A stretch of DNA of 64,000 nucleotides. Origin: Mariniphaga sp040772505 (GTDB taxonomy: Bacteria > Bacteroidota > Bacteroidia > Bacteroidales > Prolixibacteraceae). Position numbers and translations under genes: made by a program. A model generated the notes under the pieces. That model worked only from the letters and a program-made list of their open reading frames with translations, did not search any database and was not told the origin of the DNA. Positions 17,030-26,018 of the stretch are shown here, piece after piece. Each line of letters begins with the position of its first letter. Position 1 is the stretch's first letter. Where the stretch lies: contig JAXGYA010000003.1 of NCBI GenBank assembly GCA_040772505.1, forward strand, positions 1 to 64,000, given 5' to 3'.

Positions 17030-19930
17030 TTGAACACAAAAAAGAAAGAAAAGGAAAGTACTCTGAAAGGAAAGAGACCTGATGTAAAATCCGGAAAGTT
17101 CCCAATCGTCGGGATTGGCGCATCGGCTGGTGGATTGGAAGCCCTGGAGCAATTTTTAAAAAATGTACCTGACAAAAGCGGAATGGCCTATGTGGTTGTT
17201 CAGCATTTGGATCCAACGCAAAAGGGGATGCTTCCTGAATTGCTCCAGCGAATCTCCAAAATGAAGGTTTTTCAGGTTGAAGACCTGATGAAAGTAAAGC
17301 CTGACTGTGTCTATGTAATTCCTCCAAACAAAACCATGTCCATTTTCAAAGGGGTGCTTCACCTGTTTGAGCCTGTTGAAGCTCGGGGACTTCGCCTTCC
17401 CGTCGATTTTTTTCTGCGCACCCTGGCCGATGATCAGGAGGAGTATGCTGTTGGAATTATTCTATCGGGGATGGGCTCCGATGGAAGCAGCGGAATTCGG
17501 TTAATAAAAGAAAAGAACGGAATTGTGCTGGTGCAGGAACCTGATACTGCAAAATTTGACAGCATGCCACGAAATGCCATCGACTCCGGACTGGTTGATA
17601 TTGTGGCTCCACCTGAAAAATTACCTTCGGAACTTATAAATTTCCTGAAACAAATTCCTGTAGTTAAATCAAACCTTAATATTGAAGTGAAAGATAAAAG
17701 CGCGCTTGAGAAAATTATTATTTTACTTCGGACACAAACAGGAAATGATTTTTCGTTGTATAAAAAGAACACAATTTACAGGCGCATCGAAAGACGAATG
17801 AGCGTCCATAAAATTGATAAAATATTCTCGTATGTACACTTTTTACAGGAAAATCCAAAGGAAGTGCAGATTCTGTTCAAAGAGTTAATGATTGGTGTAA
17901 CCAATTTTTTTCGTGATGCACCGGTTTGGGAAAAACTGAAAAAAGAAGGATTTCCCGCGCTGATTGAAAAAATGAAACCCAATTCGCAATTGAGAGCATG
18001 GGTGCCCGGTTGCTCTACAGGCGAGGAAGCGTATTCACTGGCAATTATTTTTAAAGAAACGCTGGAAAAAATTAGACCTAATGCAGGAATAACATTGCAG
18101 ATTTTTGCTTCCGATTTGGATAAAGATGCCATTGATACTGCCCGTAAGGGACTGTTTCCGGATAATATTGCCAACGACGTATCGTCCAAAAGGCTGAGCC
18201 GTTTCTTTACCAAAGTCGATGACATGTTTCGCATTAATACAGAAATAAGGGAAATGATTGTATTTGCGCAACACAACATTATTATGCATCCGCCATTTAC
18301 CAATTTAGACATTATCTCATGCAGGAATCTGCTGATATACATGGATCCGGAATTACAACAAAAATTATTCAGACTGTTTTATTACAGCCTTAACCACGAA
18401 GGGATTTTGATACTTGGAACGTCTGAAACACTTGGGGAGCAAAGCCATCTTTTTACTCCGGTTAATTCTGCCCTGAAAATTTTTAAACGGTCTGATGCCA
18501 ACTTAAACCCGCAATTAGTCGATTTTCCTTCTTCATTTACCCGGAGCAAATCGGGCATTATTGAAAACACTGAATCTGACAAACCAATGGCTAACATTCA
18601 AACACTTGCCGACCAATTGCTGCTGCAGCAATTTTCACCTCCCGGAGTTTTAGTAAACGAAAATGGTGACATCCTCTATGTCAGCGGACGAACGGGAAAA
18701 TACCTTGAACCTGCTGTGGGAAAGGCAAATATGAATATTTTCTCCATGCTGCGACCAGGCTTTGAGAACGACTTTACCATTGCATTTCGTAAAGCAGTAA
18801 TGAACAAGGAATCCGTGGTGTTGCACCACGTTAAAATCGGCACAAACGGAGGCACAATCACCTTAAATGTAAATATTCAGTGGATTAGCAAGCCGGAACT
18901 TTTATTGGGCAAACTGATGATAATTTTTACTGAAGTTCCGCAACCTGCTGAAACCACACTACCGCAGAAAAAAGGTGAAAAATCAACAGCCAGCATCAGG
19001 GAAGCCGAATTAGAGCAAGAGTTACAGCATACCCGTGAAGAAATACAAAGCATAATGGAAGAGATGCAAACTTCGCAGGAAGAGTTGCAGTCAACCAACG
19101 AAGAGTTGCAATCAACCAACGAAGAACTCACCACCTCTAAGGAAGAAATGCAAAGTCTGAACGAGGAACTCCAAACCGTAAATGCAGAACTGATGGCAAA
19201 GGTGGATGATTATACGCAGGTAAACAACGATATGAAAAACCTGCTCAACAGCACCAATATTGCTACCTTGTTTCTCGACAAGGAATTTAATATCCGCCGT
19301 TACACCAACCGGGCAACAAAAATATTTAAACTCATAAAAAGTGATATTGGTCGCCCTTTCACTGACCAGGTTTCACAACTTATTTACCCTAACCTGCCCG
19401 AAGATGCAACAGAAGTTCTGAGAACGCTCATTTTTATTGAGAAGCAAATTCCAACCAAAGACGGGAGGTGGTTTTCTATCCGAATTATGCCCTACCGCAC
19501 CTTCGACGACCGGATTGACGGACTGGTTATTACATTTATCGATATTTCGGAATTGAAACTGGTGGAAGAAAAATTGCAAAAAATGAACCGGGAGAACCTG
19601 CTGCTTTTTGATTCTTCTTCCAGGGTAATCCTGAAAACATCAGCCAACTGGCAAATTTTGGAATTTAATCCGATGGCAGAAACATTTTTCGGCAAAAAAC
19701 GCGAAGATGTTACAGGTCAGAATTTTATGGAATTATTTATACCAGAGCCTATCCGAAAAAAGACAGAACAACAGATGACCAAACTGTTAACAAAACCTGG
19801 AAATTACGAGTTTAAAATGAAGGTAATTGCAGCCGGGGAAAAAGAACTTGTTACAGAATGGTCGGTTAATGTTTTATTTAATCACCTTGAACAACCTTCA
19901 GAAATAATTATAATCACAAATAATAGTTAA
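17030..19930 (+). CDS. CheB-CheR-PAS hybrid sensory protein
   Basis: 966 aa. A CheB methylesterase domain (residues 22-210) has the catalytic Ser in GIGASAGG (S32), His in VVQHLDP (H59) and Asp in GMGSDGSS (D151). A CheR methyltransferase domain (about 225-490) has SAM motif GCSTGEEAYSLA. A Glu/Gln-rich coiled coil (TSQEELQSTNEELQ, about 655-735) follows, then two PAS domains (740-960). No histidine-kinase domain is present, unlike many homologues, so output may go through the PAS protein encoded 3 bp later. The start is TTG; the next in-frame ATG lies inside the CheB domain. Its own promoter (P2) belongs to the regulon found here, so it may be part of that signalling loop. Confidence 0.85.
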   Translation: MNTKKKEKESTLKGKRPDVKSGKFPIVGIGASAGGLEALEQFLKNVPDKSGMAYVVVQHLDPTQKGMLPELLQRISKMKVFQVEDLMKVKPDCVYVIPPNKTMSIFKGVLHLFEPVEARGLRLPVDFFLRTLADDQEEYAVGIILSGMGSDGSSGIRLIKEKNGIVLVQEPDTAKFDSMPRNAIDSGLVDIVAPPEKLPSELINFLKQIPVVKSNLNIEVKDKSALEKIIILLRTQTGNDFSLYKKNTIYRRIERRMSVHKIDKIFSYVHFLQENPKEVQILFKELMIGVTNFFRDAPVWEKLKKEGFPALIEKMKPNSQLRAWVPGCSTGEEAYSLAIIFKETLEKIRPNAGITLQIFASDLDKDAIDTARKGLFPDNIANDVSSKRLSRFFTKVDDMFRINTEIREMIVFAQHNIIMHPPFTNLDIISCRNLLIYMDPELQQKLFRLFYYSLNHEGILILGTSETLGEQSHLFTPVNSALKIFKRSDANLNPQLVDFPSSFTRSKSGIIENTESDKPMANIQTLADQLLLQQFSPPGVLVNENGDILYVSGRTGKYLEPAVGKANMNIFSMLRPGFENDFTIAFRKAVMNKESVVLHHVKIGTNGGTITLNVNIQWISKPELLLGKLMIIFTEVPQPAETTLPQKKGEKSTASIREAELEQELQHTREEIQSIMEEMQTSQEELQSTNEELQSTNEELTTSKEEMQSLNEELQTVNAELMAKVDDYTQVNNDMKNLLNSTNIATLFLDKEFNIRRYTNRATKIFKLIKSDIGRPFTDQVSQLIYPNLPEDATEVLRTLIFIEKQIPTKDGRWFSIRIMPYRTFDDRIDGLVITFIDISELKLVEEKLQKMNRENLLLFDSSSRVILKTSANWQILEFNPMAETFFGKKREDVTGQNFMELFIPEPIRKKTEQQMTKLLTKPGNYEFKMKVIAAGEKELVTEWSVNVLFNHLEQPSEIIIITNNS

Positions 19931-19933
19931 AAT

Positions 19934-20488
19934 ATGATTTACGAAGAAATGGATTTCACCGATCCCAAAATGTTGCGTAAGAAAGCTGAAAAGCGACTGA
20001 CTGAGAAGCAGAAAGAACAGAACGATAAAAATAAAGTAACCAATGGCAATAAACTTCTGCACGAATTGCAAGTACACCAGATAGAGTTGGAAATGCAGTA
20101 CGATGAGCTTCGGCAGGCATACGAAACAGCAGAAACTGCACTGAAAAAATACATCATGGTATATGAGCTATCTCTGGTTGGATATCTCACTCTTGATTCA
20201 GACGGAACAATTTGCGACCTGAACTTTACCGCTGCAGAACTGCTTGGAGACAGACGATTTAGCCTGACAGACAGCAATTTTAAACTCTTTGTCTCAGAAG
20301 AATCAAGAACTGTTTTTAATGATTTTTTCAGTAAAGTATATACCAACAATTCAAAAGAATCGTGCGTGGTATTGCTTGGATATAACAATAAGCCTCTTAG
20401 CAAGGTGTATATGGAAGGTGTAGTTACTGAGGACGAACAAAAATGCCTGTTGTCGGTCGTCAATCTCTCAAAGTTCTTAAATATGTGA
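19934..20488 (+). CDS. Coiled-coil PAS-domain protein
   Basis: 184 aa. A charged coiled coil (about 15-70, with LHELQVHQIELEMQ, typical of the segment before PAS in bacterial sensor kinases) is followed by one PAS domain (about 72-170, starting YELSLVGYLTLDSDGTI). No kinase or effector domain. The gene starts 3 bp after the CheB-CheR-PAS stop, so the two form an operon and probably a complex. Its last codons and the promoter behind them are partly duplicated at 23213-23293. Confidence 0.75.
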   Translation: MIYEEMDFTDPKMLRKKAEKRLTEKQKEQNDKNKVTNGNKLLHELQVHQIELEMQYDELRQAYETAETALKKYIMVYELSLVGYLTLDSDGTICDLNFTAAELLGDRRFSLTDSNFKLFVSEESRTVFNDFFSKVYTNNSKESCVVLLGYNNKPLSKVYMEGVVTEDEQKCLLSVVNLSKFLNM

Positions 20489-20547
20489 ATGATGTAACTC
20501 TTTCCCTGAATTGTGTAAAAAGCCGAGACAGTTTAAGATTACCTTTG
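20483..20547 (+). promoter_or_regulatory. Paired GAAT-TGTAA promoter P3 (L,D-transpeptidase)
   Basis: Half-sites at 20487 and 20508, 21 bp apart. The -7 box TACCTTTG starts at 20540, which is 32 bp from half-site 2 (the only copy that is not 33). Overlaps the 3' end of the PAS gene. Confidence 0.8.
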
Positions 20548-20576
20548 AGAACGATGATTTTTCATTCGGCTTACAT

Positions 20577-22340
20577 ATGAAAAAAATTATTTTTACAGCA
20601 TTAATTTGGTCATTGGCTTCTATTTCAGGAGCTGATGAACTTTCAGAATCCATCAGCCAATTCATAAATAATAAACCTGCAGATTTATCTTATGTAATGG
20701 ATCAGGAAAACCTCTATTCAGTTAAGGCAATCCAGAATTTTTATCGAAACCGAAACTATGCCCCCGCATGGATTAACTCCAAAGCCCCGGTATGGATAAA
20801 TTCGAACATTCCCCCATGGATTAACGCTTCTTCGCCGGTTCGGATGAATTCAGATTCTCCCGCCTGGATTAAATCCGACATCCCTGTCTGGATTAATTCC
20901 AATGTGCTTGGAAAAAATGGCTATGTGCTTTTGGATTATATTCGACAGATAGCCAGGCACGGACTGAACCCGTCCGATTACCATTTATTCCTGCTCGAAA
21001 AGTACGTTGACAAAACAAAATTGTTTATGGCAATGGACACGGAGGATATGATGAAACTGGATGTTTTGCTTACCGATGCTTATCTATTGCTGGGGTTGCA
21101 TCTGTATTACGGCAAGGTTGATTCAGAAAAAGAGGGCGAAAACTGGACCATACAACGCAAAAAACCGGAATTGCAGTTAAACCGGAAATTAGAAGAGGCG
21201 CTGACCGCCGGTGATATTACCAATGGTTTGAATCTGCTTGCACCAAGGTACCGCTCCTACTGGATGATGAAAGAAGATTTGGCATTTTTTCTTGAACTCG
21301 AAAATGAACCTTGGCCTGCAATAATTTCAGATACCACAATTAATCCAGCCCAGTCAAACCAGTTGCTCCCAAAAATCAGAAGAAGACTTATAAAACTGAG
21401 ATATTCGTTATCAGACAGTATTTCTGTAACTTATGACACAGAACTTGAAAAGCAACTGAAGAACTTTCAAAAAGACTGGGGTTTAAATGCCGACGGCGTA
21501 ATAGGAAAGGGAACGTTGCTTGCGCTAAATACCAGGCCGGAGATGCTCATTAACCGATTAAAAGTTAATATGGAGAGGTTCAGGTGGCTTCCGTTACATG
21601 AACCCCGAAAGTACCTGATGGTAAATATTGCAAGTTTTGACCTTGTATTAATTGAAGGAGTTGACACGCTGATTTCCATGCGGGCAATAGTGGGAAAGGA
21701 TTACAGAGAAACGCCTGTTTTTAACGCACTTATGACTTACATTGTTTTTGGTCCGAGTTGGACGGTTCCACCCACCATTTTGAAGAACGATGTGATTCCC
21801 GAACTGCTAAAAGGCCCTGAATATCTGAAAAAAAAGAATATGAAGCTGCTCAGGTACGATGGGTCAGAAATAGCATACAGCGAAATTGACTGGACTAAAA
21901 TATCAAGGAATAATTTTCCCTATATGGTACGCCAAAATCCCGGGCCTGAAAATGCGCTGGGCAAAGTGAAATTTATGTTTCCAAATAGTTATAACGTTTA
22001 TATACATGACACTCCTTCGCGGGGATATTTTGCCCGCGACGACCGGGCCATGAGCTCGGGTTGTATAAGAATTGAGAAACCTTTTGAACTGGCTGAATTG
22101 TTACTGGCAGATTCACCGGAGTGGCCGCCCGAAAAAATACATACTGCAATGCAGCAAAACAGGGGGCAAACGGCAAGTCTTAAAACCCCTGTGGAAGTGT
22201 TGTTGCTATACCTAACTTCATGGACCGGTGGAAACGGACGTGTACAGTTCAGAAAAGATATTTATATGTGGGATGAATTGATAGTAAAAGCCCTAAATCA
22301 GAAACCGAAAACAGAAAAAATAAAGGTTATCCCTTTTTAG
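20577..22340 (+). CDS. L,D-transpeptidase (YcbB/LdtD-type) with octapeptide repeats
   Basis: 587 aa from the ATG at 20577, which gives a proper signal peptide (MKKIIFTALIWSLASISG). Order of parts: scaffold domain with FYRNRNYAPAWIN; a peptidoglycan-binding-like helix region (LKNFQKDWGLNADGVIG, about 295-315); then the YkuD catalytic domain with HDTPSRGYF (about 476) and SSGCIRIEKP (catalytic Cys about 496). It cross-links peptidoglycan 3-3 in the periplasm. Odd feature: six tandem octapeptides (PAWINSKA, PVWINSNI ...) at residues 63-110, where relatives have one copy of PAWIN. Convergent with the next gene, overlapping it by 14 bp. Confidence 0.88.
   Translation: MKKIIFTALIWSLASISGADELSESISQFINNKPADLSYVMDQENLYSVKAIQNFYRNRNYAPAWINSKAPVWINSNIPPWINASSPVRMNSDSPAWIKSDIPVWINSNVLGKNGYVLLDYIRQIARHGLNPSDYHLFLLEKYVDKTKLFMAMDTEDMMKLDVLLTDAYLLLGLHLYYGKVDSEKEGENWTIQRKKPELQLNRKLEEALTAGDITNGLNLLAPRYRSYWMMKEDLAFFLELENEPWPAIISDTTINPAQSNQLLPKIRRRLIKLRYSLSDSISVTYDTELEKQLKNFQKDWGLNADGVIGKGTLLALNTRPEMLINRLKVNMERFRWLPLHEPRKYLMVNIASFDLVLIEGVDTLISMRAIVGKDYRETPVFNALMTYIVFGPSWTVPPTILKNDVIPELLKGPEYLKKKNMKLLRYDGSEIAYSEIDWTKISRNNFPYMVRQNPGPENALGKVKFMFPNSYNVYIHDTPSRGYFARDDRAMSSGCIRIEKPFELAELLLADSPEWPPEKIHTAMQQNRGQTASLKTPVEVLLLYLTSWTGGNGRVQFRKDIYMWDELIVKALNQKPKTEKIKVIPF
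20763..20906 (+). repeat. Six tandem 24-bp coding repeats
   Basis: Units start at 20763, 20787, 20811, 20835, 20859 and 20883. Each encodes an octapeptide of form P-x-W-I-N-S-x-x (unit 4 is PVRMNSDS). Units have diverged at the DNA level, so the expansion is not a fresh slippage product. Confidence 0.9.
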
Positions 22341-23049
22341 AAGAGATAATTTTACTAATAACCAGTGATTCTGAAAGGTAGCTGTCTGTGGGTGCATAAA
22401 CAAACAGGCATGTGCCGTCTTTTATGGTTTCAATAATTTCCGTGCTCAGCTCCTCGGGAACAGCCGGACAACCCAGACTTCGGCCAAGTCTGCCGTTTTT
22501 TTCAATGAATTCAGAAGATACATAATCTGCCCCATGAATGACAATGGCTCGTTCCCGTGCTTTATCGTTTATCCCGTTTTCAATACCATTGAGCCGTAGG
22601 GAAAAGCCATGTTTTCCAAAATAGGTTTCACCCGTAGTGTAAAATCCGGGACTGCTAGCATAGGAACCTAGTTTATTGGAAAATTTTTCGGCCATAACTT
22701 CGCCCGAATTTCTTCCGTGGGAAACCAGGCAATGATACAAAACTTTCGACTCAATAAGGTCTAACACCCAAAGCCTTTCCTGATTCGACGGCAGACTGAA
22801 ATCGATGATGGTTATCACTTCCGGACGATTGATAGTTTGCTCCTTTTTAAGTAATTCGTAACCTGAAAGTGCAGTTTGAAGCAAGTCTGTGGCAGGTAGC
22901 TCTGAAGGGTTTTCTGAGATTGTTTGTTTGAATTTTTCAATCAGCAAAGGTGAGTTATTCTCCCTGTTGTTGGAAGCACCACTCCACTCACTAACAGAAG
23001 AAACCAGAATCAACGACAAAAAAACCAAACCAATTTTCTTTATTCGCAT
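22327..23049 (-). CDS. Murein L,D-transpeptidase catalytic-domain family protein
   Basis: 240 aa with an N-terminal signal segment. The catalytic region includes HGADYVSSE (His 172) and GRSLGCPAVP (Cys 194), the YkuD-like signature of the family that also contains YafK-type proteins. Preceding motifs YTTGETYFGKHG and LRLNGIENGIND are those of the calcium-independent small family found in Bacteroidota. Probably secreted to the periplasm to act on peptidoglycan. Its 3' end overlaps that of the larger L,D-transpeptidase by 14 bp, so two different enzymes of the same chemistry are convergently arranged. Confidence 0.82.
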   Translation of the reverse strand: MRIKKIGLVFLSLILVSSVSEWSGASNNRENNSPLLIEKFKQTISENPSELPATDLLQTALSGYELLKKEQTINRPEVITIIDFSLPSNQERLWVLDLIESKVLYHCLVSHGRNSGEVMAEKFSNKLGSYASSPGFYTTGETYFGKHGFSLRLNGIENGINDKARERAIVIHGADYVSSEFIEKNGRLGRSLGCPAVPEELSTEIIETIKDGTCLFVYAPTDSYLSESLVISKIISSKKG

Positions 23050-23127
23050 GCGCTAAAAGTAATTTATTATTTCTTTTTAAACGGCTTATACCAAAATATA
23101 TTTCAATTATATCCCGCCTACCCGCTA

Positions 23128-23206
23128 CCCCTCGTTTGCAACGAGGGGTAAACTTCTTGTCGTTTGTAACGACATTTAAACCCAACTAACCCGTTTGCAA
23201 CGAGGA
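23128..23206. repeat. Cluster of three short palindromes
   Basis: CCCCTCGTTTGCAACGAGGGG (about 23128-23148), GTCGTTTGTAACGAC (23159-23173) and CCGTTTGCAACGAGG (about 23191-23205) share the core CGTTTGcAACGA. They resemble REP-type intergenic palindromes and fill most of the 330-bp gap. Confidence 0.7.
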
Positions 23207-23212
23207 TCAGGA

Positions 23213-23293
23213 TCAAAAATGCATGTTCCCGGTAGTCGATCTTTCAAAGTTCTCAAATGTGTGAATGATGTAACTCTTTCACTGAATTGTGTA
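23213..23293 (+). repeat. Duplicate of PAS gene tail plus promoter
   Basis: About 80 bp match 20439-20518: the tail of the PAS reading frame (…VVDLSKFSNV here, …VVNLSKFLNM there) followed by the two half-sites. Identity stops just after half-site 2. A functional promoter was apparently copied from the transpeptidase locus. Confidence 0.8.
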
Positions 23294-23324
23294 ATACTTT
23301 CCAGTAATATATACAGTACTTTTA
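23259..23324 (+). promoter_or_regulatory. Paired GAAT-TGTAA promoter P4 (small OMP)
   Basis: Half-sites at 23263 and 23284, 21 bp apart; -7 box TACTTTTA at 23317 (33 bp). Precedes the outer-membrane protein at 23384. Confidence 0.8.
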
Positions 23325-23383
23325 TACCAAAATAGAGCTTTAAAAGAGAAGTTCCAATAATAATCATATAAAAAATAATAAAA

Positions 23384-23884
23384 ATGAAAAAACAAGTTTT
23401 GACTTTTATTCTGGTTTTAATTGCCAGCTTTGTTTTTGCTCAAAGTCCTGTTTCAAAAGGAGAATCGCAAATTAATTTAGGTGTTGGACTTTCATCGTGG
23501 GGCGTTCCCGTCTATATTGGATTTGATTATGGAGTTCACCCCGATATAACCCTGGGTGCCGAAGCATCTTTCCGTTCGTATAACGACAACTGGCGCAATA
23601 ATAAGTACAGGCACACAGTCATTGGAATTCAGGGGAATGCAAATTATCATTTTAACACTATATTGAACATTCCTTCTCCCTGGGATTTTTACGCCGGACT
23701 TAATCTTGGTTTCTATAGCTGGAGTTCCCCAAAGGATTATGAAGGTTCACATACATCGGGAATTGGGCTTGGTGCACAAATTGGTGGCAGGTACTATTTT
23801 AGCAATAGAGTGGGTGTAAATCTGGAATTTGGAGGAGGTAATGCCTTCTCGGGAGGAAAGTTTGGTATTACTATAAAAATTTAA
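23384..23884 (+). CDS. Small outer-membrane beta-barrel protein
   Basis: 166 aa. The signal peptide ends at FVFAQ. The rest is alternating beta-strand sequence (YIGFDYGVHPDITLGAEASF, GIGLGAQIGGRYYF) and it ends in FGITIKI. This fits an eight-strand OmpX/OmpW-like or opacity-type barrel. No enzyme motif. Its promoter is a recent copy of the one ahead of the L,D-transpeptidase gene, so it has been drawn into the same envelope regulon. Exact family not determined. Confidence 0.75.
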   Translation: MKKQVLTFILVLIASFVFAQSPVSKGESQINLGVGLSSWGVPVYIGFDYGVHPDITLGAEASFRSYNDNWRNNKYRHTVIGIQGNANYHFNTILNIPSPWDFYAGLNLGFYSWSSPKDYEGSHTSGIGLGAQIGGRYYFSNRVGVNLEFGGGNAFSGGKFGITIKI

Positions 23885-23885
23885 A

Positions 23886-24110
23886 ATGAACTATTTGTAT
23901 TTAATCATTCATGTGGTAATTTTTTTGCTGTTGGGAATCAGAATTGTAAGGGACACTCACCGTGGCCTTATTGAACGGCTTGGAAAATATAAGAAACTTG
24001 CGAACCCCGGGTTTCACAGGATTATTCCTGTTGTTGACCACCTTCTTTTGGACAATATTATTGAGGAAATGGCAGTAATTATACCTCTCGAAAGAAAGAA
24101 AAATGGATGA
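23886..24110 (+). pseudogene. Truncated SPFH (stomatin-like) protein
   Basis: 74 aa. A membrane segment (residues 3-20) and the conserved start of stomatin-type SPFH domains (IRIVRDTHRGLIERLGKYKKLANPGFHRIIPVVD) are present, but full-length relatives have about 300 residues. After residue 51 the sequence no longer matches and stops, overlapping the PIG-L start by 8 bp. The body of the SPFH gene seems deleted with the front end joined to this operon. It may still be translated as a short membrane peptide. Confidence 0.65.
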
Positions 24111-24747
24111 AATAAAACCAAAAAATGTTGCCGTAATTGTTGCTCACCCCGACGATGAAACGTTATGGGCCGGCGGTACAATTTTGAGCCACCCTTCCTG
24201 GAATTGTTTTATTGTTTCGCTTTGCCGGAGAGATGATACTGAGCGTGCGTCAAAATTTTATGATGCATTAAAAGTGCTGAAATCGGAAGGAATTATGGGA
24301 AATCTGGATGACGGTACAGAGCAAAATCCGCTGGACGAAGAGGAAGTTGAACAAACTATTTTGAATTTGCTGCCCGAAAAATATTACGATCTGGTTTTTT
24401 CCCACAATCCTAACGGGGAATATACCCGCCATATCCGGCACGAAGAGGTAAGTAAAGCAGTTATTACGCTCTGGAACAACAGTAAAATTGCTGCCGATGA
24501 ACTTAGGACTTTTGCTTACGAAGATGGTCAAAAAGAATACTATCCGCGGGCAATTGTAAATGCGGCAATTTACCGGCCGCTTACAAAACGGATCTGGCTT
24601 AGAAAATACAGCATTCTGAGGGAAATTTACGGTTTTGAAAAAGACAGTTGGGAAGTACTTACAACTCCGCGGGAAGAAGCTTTCTGGCAATTCACCAATC
24701 CGTTTCTTGCAAGGAAATGGCTAAATAACGGAGGGATTCACAGATGA
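24103..24747 (+). CDS. PIG-L family deacetylase
   Basis: 214 aa. The zinc-binding signature AHPDDETLWAGG (residues 11-22) and the later His in HIRHEEVSKA identify the LmbE/PIG-L family, which removes N-acetyl groups from GlcNAc-containing conjugates. No signal peptide, so cytoplasmic. It overlaps the glycosyltransferase gene by 4 bp (ATGA), so the two are translationally coupled and may act on the same glycoconjugate. Substrate cannot be told from sequence. Confidence 0.85.
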   Translation: MDEIKPKNVAVIVAHPDDETLWAGGTILSHPSWNCFIVSLCRRDDTERASKFYDALKVLKSEGIMGNLDDGTEQNPLDEEEVEQTILNLLPEKYYDLVFSHNPNGEYTRHIRHEEVSKAVITLWNNSKIAADELRTFAYEDGQKEYYPRAIVNAAIYRPLTKRIWLRKYSILREIYGFEKDSWEVLTTPREEAFWQFTNPFLARKWLNNGGIHR

Positions 24748-25886
24748 AAGTATTGGTTTTATATGATTATCCTCCCTCGCCCGGAGGACTTGCAACACAG
24801 GGAGATCTTTTATACAAAGGACTTGTTGAAATGGGAATTGACGCCCACCCGGTGCATTTTGAATCGGCACAGGAAAAGGAATGGTATTACCGTTGGTTTG
24901 AACCCGACATTGTTGTTGGCGTAGGCTATTGGGGGCACACACCCCAACTGGTGCTTCACCCGCAACGATATGGTGCACAACCTATTCCCTGGCTGGTTGC
25001 AGATGGTTACATAGCCAACTACCAGGAAGTTTTGAATGCACTCCCTTTAATTCTTGTTACTTCAAACTGGGTAAAGGAAATGTATGTCCGAGATGGGATT
25101 GATGGCAGTAAAATTGAAGTGCTTCCTGTGGGTTGTAATACAGATACATTTATTCCTTTTCAAAAAAACGATCCGAAAATTCTGGCCGTGCGTGAAGCGC
25201 TGGGTATTTCTCCCGAACAGTTAATGATTCTCACCGTTGGCGGCGATGCAGCTTCAAAAGGTGCTCAGGAGGTAATGCAGGCACTTGCCATTATCGATAC
25301 TATAGCCCCCGACTGGAAATATGTGTGCAAAGTTTGGCCACAACCACGAACCAAAACACAAAACCTTGCCGATTTGCAATTGGCTTCTGATTTGGGGATA
25401 GAAAAAAACGTAACGTATGCCACCAACACAATTTCACGGAATTTTATGCCTTATCTGATTGGTGCTTGCGATATTTATGCAGCTCCTTCGCGCCTGGAAG
25501 GTTTCGGAATGCCACAGGTAGAAGCCGGGGCATGCGGAAAACCGGTGGTTAGCTTAAAAGCAATGGGAATGTTAGATACACTCGTCCATGGGAAAACAGC
25601 ATTCCTGGCAAAAATTGCACAAAAAATTGAAGTAAGCGAAGTTGTGATCGGTGAAGAATCGGGATATGAAAATCAGCGTAAAATAATTTTCAATGTGCCC
25701 AGAACAGTGGATTACCGGGCAAATGTACAGGATATTGCAAAGTACCTGTTAAAACTCATGAAAGATTCTGCCCTCCGTGATAAAATGGGCAAAGCGGGCA
25801 GGGAGAGAGTTGAGAAGAATTTTGACTACCGGGTGGTTGCCAAAAGATTTGTGCAAATCATCAACGATAGATTAGGAATACATTGA
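24744..25886 (+). CDS. GT4-family glycosyltransferase
   Basis: 380 aa. The N-terminal GT-B half starts with LVLYDYPPSPGGLATQGDLL. The C-terminal half has LTVGGDAASKGAQE and the sugar-nucleotide region PSRLEGFGMPQVEAGACGKPVV, with the EGFGxxxxE pattern of GT4 enzymes. Retaining transfer from an activated sugar is expected; acceptor unknown. Coupled to the PIG-L deacetylase upstream. Confidence 0.88.
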   Translation: MKVLVLYDYPPSPGGLATQGDLLYKGLVEMGIDAHPVHFESAQEKEWYYRWFEPDIVVGVGYWGHTPQLVLHPQRYGAQPIPWLVADGYIANYQEVLNALPLILVTSNWVKEMYVRDGIDGSKIEVLPVGCNTDTFIPFQKNDPKILAVREALGISPEQLMILTVGGDAASKGAQEVMQALAIIDTIAPDWKYVCKVWPQPRTKTQNLADLQLASDLGIEKNVTYATNTISRNFMPYLIGACDIYAAPSRLEGFGMPQVEAGACGKPVVSLKAMGMLDTLVHGKTAFLAKIAQKIEVSEVVIGEESGYENQRKIIFNVPRTVDYRANVQDIAKYLLKLMKDSALRDKMGKAGRERVEKNFDYRVVAKRFVQIINDRLGIH

Positions 25887-25887
25887 T

Positions 25888-26018
25888 GTAATTTTTGGAG
25901 AATCAATCAAACTGGCAGATCTGGTTGCGGGAGCTTTGTCAATGGCTGTCGGAGAATATGTTTCTGTAAGTTCACAATCGGATATTGAAACCGCAGATTT
26001 AAAAAGGGAAAACAAATG
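25888..26018 (+). pseudogene. VIT1/CCC1-family transporter remnant
   Basis: A 43-codon open stretch reads LADLVAGALSMAVGEYVSVS, then SDIETADLKREN: the first transmembrane helix and cytoplasmic part of VIT1/CCC1 iron/manganese transporters. No start codon and no remaining helices. Its TGA overlaps the ATG of the cbpA gene. Confidence 0.75.
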
